Shown: positions 33,388 through 37,875 of the stretch, piece after piece
Layout: each line of letters opens with the position of its first letter
Position numbering within the stretch: position 1 is the first letter of the stretch
Assembly (NCBI GenBank): GCA_037074765.1
Contig: JBAMDO010000335.1
Coordinates: forward strand, 1 to 37,875
DNA from: Mansonella perstans
Lineage: Eukaryota; Nematoda; Chromadorea; Rhabditida; Onchocercidae
DNA length: 37,875 bases
Direction: 5' to 3'
Notes under the pieces: generated by a model
Database searches by the model: none
What the model saw: the letters and a program-made list of their open reading frames with translations, nothing else
What the model was told of the DNA's origin: nothing
Program-made: the position numbers and the translations under genes

Positions 33388-34385
33388 TTTAAAAAGAGAA
33401 AAACTTTAAAGATTAGTAATTCAAAAGTTGTCGATTCAGAAGTACTGAAAAAAAAAACAAAGCTCTATATTTATGCTTATGGAAAAAGTTGAAGCAGCAT
33501 AAAAGAGCAATCAGAAACTTTAATTTACTAAATCAATCGAAATATGCTATATAAATGAAATGATTGTTTGGAAATTTTCACTTGAAACCAATAAAAGTTA
33601 ATCCGTGGAAAAAGCTGTTGCATTGATCGCTTTTTTTTCTCAGTGATTGTCTCCGATCGGATAAAATGGTCTATCAGTAAGTAAAAGACTGTAACAGGGT
33701 ATAAATTTTGCACGTAATGTCTTAATAGCAAAACATTTGCATTTATGTTACTGCAGAGGATTACTGATGAATCAGAGAATATGATTTATTACATAATTTC
33801 GTGTTGTATTGACAGTTAATTGGGCAATTAGTTTATTGTATCGCGTAGTTCCTTTTCTATAATAGAGGATAAAGTACATTGTTTTCAAAATCTAGTATTT
33901 TATTTGTATTTCAGCTGTTTGATAGCGTGGAATTTAACTCTTGACAGCCTTTTCCATTTATATAATTCAAAGTTTTTTTTTTCAGCAAATAGATGCATAA
34001 TTTACTAGCAGTTGCCAAATTGGCCCAAATTTGCCAAATTTGGCAGATTTGAAAAAATACCTGCGTAACTAGCAGCAGCTTTCAAGAATTGGAAGAACAT
34101 TTACTGAATGCGGCAAATTTGGTATGTTTTTTTTTGATACTAGCATGGTGGATTTTTATATAAAGTATAGTGGATTTTTGTAATAAGACCTAATAAATAA
34201 ATAATTTCTGATTTTCCTTGCTAATATTGCAGTTAGAATTGATACAAGAAGAGTGGATAAAGGTTATGCAAATGAAGGCTTATTTTTTATACAGTGAAAT
34301 TGTCCTGGAAGGCATTTAGTATAGTGTGCATGTTTCACTAAACTCTTTCGCTGAACATTAATTGCTGTAATGTTCCTTCTTCAGA
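33388..34385. other. Single-copy AT-rich DNA, no gene seen
   Basis: No coding pattern, RNA or repeat shared with the rest of the window apart from the small palindrome at 34011-34050. The minus-strand frame 33528-33731 has no recognisable feature. Confidence 0.4.
34011..34050. repeat. Overlapping TTTGGCAAA-type palindromes
   Basis: Three close copies of a GCCAAATTTGGC-like motif, including TTTGCCAAATTTGGCA; a further GGCAAATTTGG lies at about 34111. Short self-complementary array, function unknown. Confidence 0.6.
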
Positions 34386-34600
34386 TCAACAACTTAAGAG
34401 CAAGATCAGAGAGAAATCGTGAGAGCGAAAAAGTGGAGATCCCAAGATCGGATTTATTCCAAAGCACAAGTCCTCCATCAACTCGAGAATAGCTGGGAGA
34501 ACGGCAGCACCAACATGAATTGCAGAGAGTAGTAGAAGCACTACCACCACTAATACAAATAAGGAAGAGGAAGACAAGTAGGTGGTGAATTGCAAAATAT
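34386..34600. other. Less AT-rich block, possible exon
   Basis: Composition differs from its surroundings. On minus, 34595-34386 is a 69-residue frame starting MQFTTYLSSSSLFVL with a long Val/Leu-rich stretch that could be a signal anchor. On plus, the same block follows a CTTCTTCAG acceptor-like site at 34377-34385 and reads INNLRARSERNRESEKVEIP until a stop at 34492-34494. Only one strand can be right. I recognise neither product. Confidence 0.25.
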
Positions 34601-34832
34601 CACGCTAACACACGTAAAATTCATACTTTGATGAAGACAGGACTGGATGATAGATTTGAAAACAAACAAGTTACATGTGACTTCTAGAATTTATAACACG
34701 CAAAAACATTAAAATGGGTCATACATGCCAATATTTCATTCTTAGATAGGACAGATAATTAAGAGATCAATACATCCTGAAATGTTGGTCTCACAGACTG
34801 CTTAAATTGTACCAGAGACATGTTCAGCTTTG

Positions 34833-35166
34833 CTATGCACATTGCCAGTTTTGTGCAGGTGCACAATACATTCCATATTCCAACTTGTCGTTGTTTTTTC
34901 GTTCGATAACGCATGAATACAATCTTTCATCGCAGAAGCAATCTTGATCGCTGAAATAGAGATTTATCACATTTCTGTTAAGGAACCTGAAACTTTTACA
35001 AAAAACACACATACGCACTGAAAATTTAATGAAAATCTAATGCATATGCAAAATCAACTCATAATAATAAGTGGAAAATCGCTTACATCCACGACTGATT
35101 TTCATCAGTGCCTAAGCTCGTGGTTCACGCTGATCGTAGCAAACTCCGTGGAATTGCACTCTTTCC
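34833..35166 (-). pseudogene. alt: Ancient decayed ALT copy (I), exons 3 and 4
   Basis: Exon 4 (34950-34833, 118 nt) is open and clearly ALT: CFCDERLYSCVIERKN, then EYGMYCAPAQNWQCA, with one extra residue before YC; all five exon-4 cysteines are kept. Exon 3 (about 35166-35087) is ruined: it lost bases near its start, the conserved Trp after EPRA is TAG (35112-35114), and its acceptor is no longer CAG. Homology to ALT intron 2 runs on to about 35395 and stops; exons 1 and 2 are not found. This copy is far older than A-H and gives an outgroup for the cluster. Confidence 0.78.
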
Positions 35167-35663
35167 TTGTGTAAACGAAAATAAAGTAATCTTTTTGTAT
35201 TTCTGAGCTTTGCTTACGATTGATAAGTTAGAAGTGGAAAGAGATGTGATAAAGTCAGTAACATAGTCGTATTTATAATTTATTCGTTATTCCAAAGCGT
35301 TTTTATTCAGATGATGAAATATCATTAAATAAAATCCAGCAAGAAATACTCATATTTCCGATCAAAAGACTCATAAATAACCTTACTTTCATCCTAAGTA
35401 GCTTCTCGACATCATTAGTCGCTCCATTTTTAACCACTTTAATAAAACGAAAATTAATTTTTTGGTATAAGTTTTCACATTCAGGCGAAATTTTATATAT
35501 CTTAAAATTATTGAGTAAACGAAGCTTTTATTCTCTTGCCATACGAAAATCGACTTGCCAGTTTCAATAATAATCTGTCCATTGCTTAGAAAATAATAAT
35601 AAACAAAGGATTATTTGGTTTTCAGCAAAATATTTTTATAATGCAATAATCATTTGAGTTTTT

Positions 35664-35766
35664 CAAGCATACTTTCAGTTATCGTTGTTCTGGCAGTAAT
35701 TATGGACCTAGGATCAAGCATGCTTTCAGTCATCATGTTCTTGCAGTAATTATGGATGGACTAGGA
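35664..35766. repeat. Imperfect 51-base tandem duplication
   Basis: Two units starting CAAGCAT at 35664 and 35715, each containing GCAGTAATTATGGA. Confidence 0.8.
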
Positions 35767-35775
35767 CAGAGTGCG

Positions 35776-35850
35776 TTATTATGAGCTCCCAGTTTCGATG
35801 CATTTTTTTTTATTATGAGCTCCCAGTTTCGATGCATTTTTTTTTTGCAT
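35776..35850. repeat. 34-base tandem duplication
   Basis: Two units of TTATTATGAGCTCCCAG followed by TTTCGATGCA and a T run, period 34, directly after the 51-base duplication. Confidence 0.85.
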
Positions 35851-36226
35851 TTTTTTTTTTTTTTCCTTAAACGTTAGACGGACTTAAGTAACACTCAGTT
35901 ATACATTTCTCTGTAAATAAAGAAACTAGAAAGCAAAGACCAATTTTTGAAAAGACATTTTAACCATTGATTATCTGAATTTTGAATTATTAGATTAAAA
36001 TTTCAGTGTTGTATCAAATGTACTGTGAACCGACAAAATGTACAGTGATGTGTAATACGAAAATATTTTATCTGGCGGAATATCATCAAATATCATCCGC
36101 TGTTTGTTCCTCTTCTAAAATTCGATTTCAATTTATTGATCTTAAAAACAGAAAATTCAGAAGGAAACAGTAAACAAATTACTCTTCAAATTTAAGGAAT
36201 TCCTGGTAGGCAGATTGAAATGACTC

Positions 36227-36595
36227 TTAACATGATAAAAAAATATCTTGAAGAATCAACAAGCTCAACAATATCAGAGATGTAATTGCAAATATAAGAA
36301 CTTCTGACGATCTCAGGCAGACATCAATACATTCCACTTCTTGTTGACAATATAATACAGGAGAAATTAAAACGGAAGGGGAATACAGCACAGGACTTAG
36401 ATCAGATTTTATCCTGATTTTATCCTGTAGGTTGTACGGTATCAGAAATAGTTGTCTTTTGTATTTGTCTATATTTTTAATCCTAAATTTAGTCTTTATA
36501 AAAAATAGTAGCTCTTGATTGACAACATCCTTCTCAGTTATGGTAGTTAACTTCGAGGTACCCAGTTCCTTGAATTTCATGTCCAGCTGATTCAT
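36227..36595 (-). CDS. Open frame of 122 codons, unrecognised
   Basis: Longest open frame outside the ALT exons and one of the few with a mixed composition in its first half (MNQLDMKFKELGTSKLTTIT, then KDVVNQELLFFIKTKF). The ELLFFIKTKF stretch faintly resembles the segment before the protease in BEL/Pao polyproteins, but that is a weak likeness. The second half becomes Leu/Ile/Ser-rich and ends DIFLSC. The opposite strand also has an open stretch (36250-36348). It may be a transposon relic or chance. Confidence 0.25.
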   Translation of the reverse strand: MNQLDMKFKELGTSKLTTITEKDVVNQELLFFIKTKFRIKNIDKYKRQLFLIPYNLQDKIRIKSDLSPVLYSPSVLISPVLYCQQEVECIDVCLRSSEVLIFAITSLILLSLLILQDIFLSC

Positions 36596-36701
36596 CGAAT
36601 TTTGCGATTATTTGCCATGTCATTGAGAAAGTTCGATATGCGGAAAGAGACGCGAGTTAAAGAAATACCGAGAAGTGGAAAATATGGAAGTGAAAGGTGA
36701 A

Positions 36702-36766
36702 GAATGGACAACAGGTGCACCTAAACTGCACCTAAACTGAATGGACAACAGGTGCACCTAAACTGA
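36702..36766. repeat. 37-base tandem repeat with nested 11-base unit
   Basis: AATGGACAACAGGTGCACCT occurs at 36703 and again at 36740. Within it CACCTAAACTG is present three times, so one duplication sits inside another. Confidence 0.85.
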
Positions 36767-36769
36767 ATA

Positions 36770-37875
36770 AGAAGCAATGCTCTAGTCATATTCTAAAATC
36801 TACATTTTCTTAAGACATCTCGAATAAACATTTTAAATTTAAAAAATGTGATGGCCGTGCATAGAAGAATAAGGGATAGGACTGGTTTAGAGAGAGGAAA
36901 ATAGTTAACGAAATTGTGGAGTATTTACAACTAGAGAAGAGGGCCAATGCAACGATGGTGTAATTTACGTTAGAAGGTAGAATAAAAATAACTATGCGAG
37001 TGATGTTTGCCTTAAATGAGGAACAGGTTGCAGTGAGGTAGGGTAAACTTATCGCATTTTTTGCTCTATGTGTTACTAGAAAAAGATAAGATGTAATAGT
37101 ACATTATATTATGAGACTGCCAGAGTGTTATAACGATAACATGTGACAAAATTGCGTTGCTAACTGCTGTTATTATTGTTATAATGATGTTGCGGCTTTA
37201 TTGATGTGAAGCCGGAAACGAATTTATTGAATCAAAATTAACATTGTTTAACGTGAGGTTATTTAATGTTTATCATACTGATTCGTCTGTCCTTTACTAG
37301 TGGAATAGTAGTAATTCCTGATCGGTGATCCGGAGGAACTTAGTAGAAAAACAGGCAAAGAATGCTTCCTACCTTTTTTAAAGTTATTTTGATTCATTTG
37401 TCAACGATAATGATTTACTCGTATTATGCTGTCGCACTGTAAGTACTGAATGTCACCGCACTGTTAGGCTTGTATTTTCCGTTCTGCCTAGCAGGATCTT
37501 ACTATTCTTTCTTTCTTTTCGCTCGTAATTTAAAACGAAGAATCGATTGGTAACAAGAGCTATGAAGAATAGTATTAGCTCAGGATAATGCAATTTCTGA
37601 GGAGCATGAAAACTTAAATGCCACACTTGGGAATAAGAAATTGAATTTTCTGCTAAAAATATTTTTCTATGCGTAACACTATTCAAATTAACTAATACTT
37701 TAAAAGTTTTGATCAGAATTACTTTCAAATTAGCTGAATTTTTGAATCTTGTGGTTTTTCTACAAATGAAAAGAACAAAGTGGTTCCAAGTGAAGAGAGC
37801 TTGGGAACCACTACGATGAATCCTCCAGGATTAACTTTCCAGTACTTTCCATCTGTATGAAATGCTAATTGCTTA
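36770..37875. other. Single-copy DNA, no gene seen
   Basis: No convincing exon, RNA or repeat. The minus-strand frame 37453-37728 has no motif, no splice context and no second copy. Confidence 0.4.

Larger units (their letters stand above)
35396..36226. other. Unassigned AT-rich DNA with local tandem duplications
   Basis: No gene seen. Contains the two short tandem duplications listed next and a T-rich run around 35836-35864. Confidence 0.4.

Overview
This is AT-rich, intron-containing nuclear DNA from a filarial nematode, most likely Brugia or Wuchereria. The identification rests on repeated copies of a four-exon gene for the abundant larval transcript (ALT) family: small secreted proteins with a signal peptide, an acidic variable segment and a conserved eight-cysteine C-terminal domain. 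ALT proteins are known as abundant products of infective third-stage larvae and as candidate vaccine antigens. Each start codon lies eight bases after a TTTTTTTTCAG acceptor with no matching upstream exon, which fits nematode spliced-leader trans-splicing. I see no rRNA, tRNA, CRISPR or bacterial-type gene organisation.

Layout: 1-2660, long repeat R (copy R1); 4.0-6.0 kb, 3' flank module M and ALT copy A (minus, two single-base lesions); 6.2-9.0 kb, R2; 9.4-10.5 kb, decayed gag of a BEL/Pao-type retrotransposon; 10.6-12.7 kb, M and intact copy B (minus, divergent acidic exon); 13.0-15.2 kb, partial R6; 16.65-19.07 kb, R3 (minus); 19.2-20.4 kb, intact copy C (plus); 20.4-22.5 kb, M, orphan exon 1 (D), gag and M again; 22.5-23.7 kb, intact copy F (minus); 23.9-26.4 kb, R4; 26.4-27.0 kb, gag scrap fused to the 3' half of an ALT gene (E); 27.0-29.2 kb, M, gag and orphan exon 1 (G), the mirror image of 20.4-22.5 kb; 29.2-30.4 kb, intact copy H (minus); 30.5-33.1 kb, R5; then a gag fragment and largely single-copy DNA containing a decayed ALT relic (I) at 34.8-35.2 kb.

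The architecture is nested duplication. About 16.7-22.5 kb is the reverse complement of 27.0-33.1 kb, giving a roughly 6 kb inverted repeat. About 22.1-26.5 kb is also repeated directly at 28.7-33.15 kb. Four copies (A, C, F, H) share one acidic exon 2. Copy B has an unrelated exon 2 between nearly identical neighbouring exons. The R repeats have long inverted homologous ends and look like a foldback or long-TIR element family. The main points of interest are the modular exon 2, the apparent reciprocal exchange between an ALT gene and gag, the R family, and short exon-like ORFs carried downstream of each ALT gene. All alignments were made by eye, so boundaries of repeats are approximate while exon boundaries of the ALT genes are exact to the base under the stated splice model.
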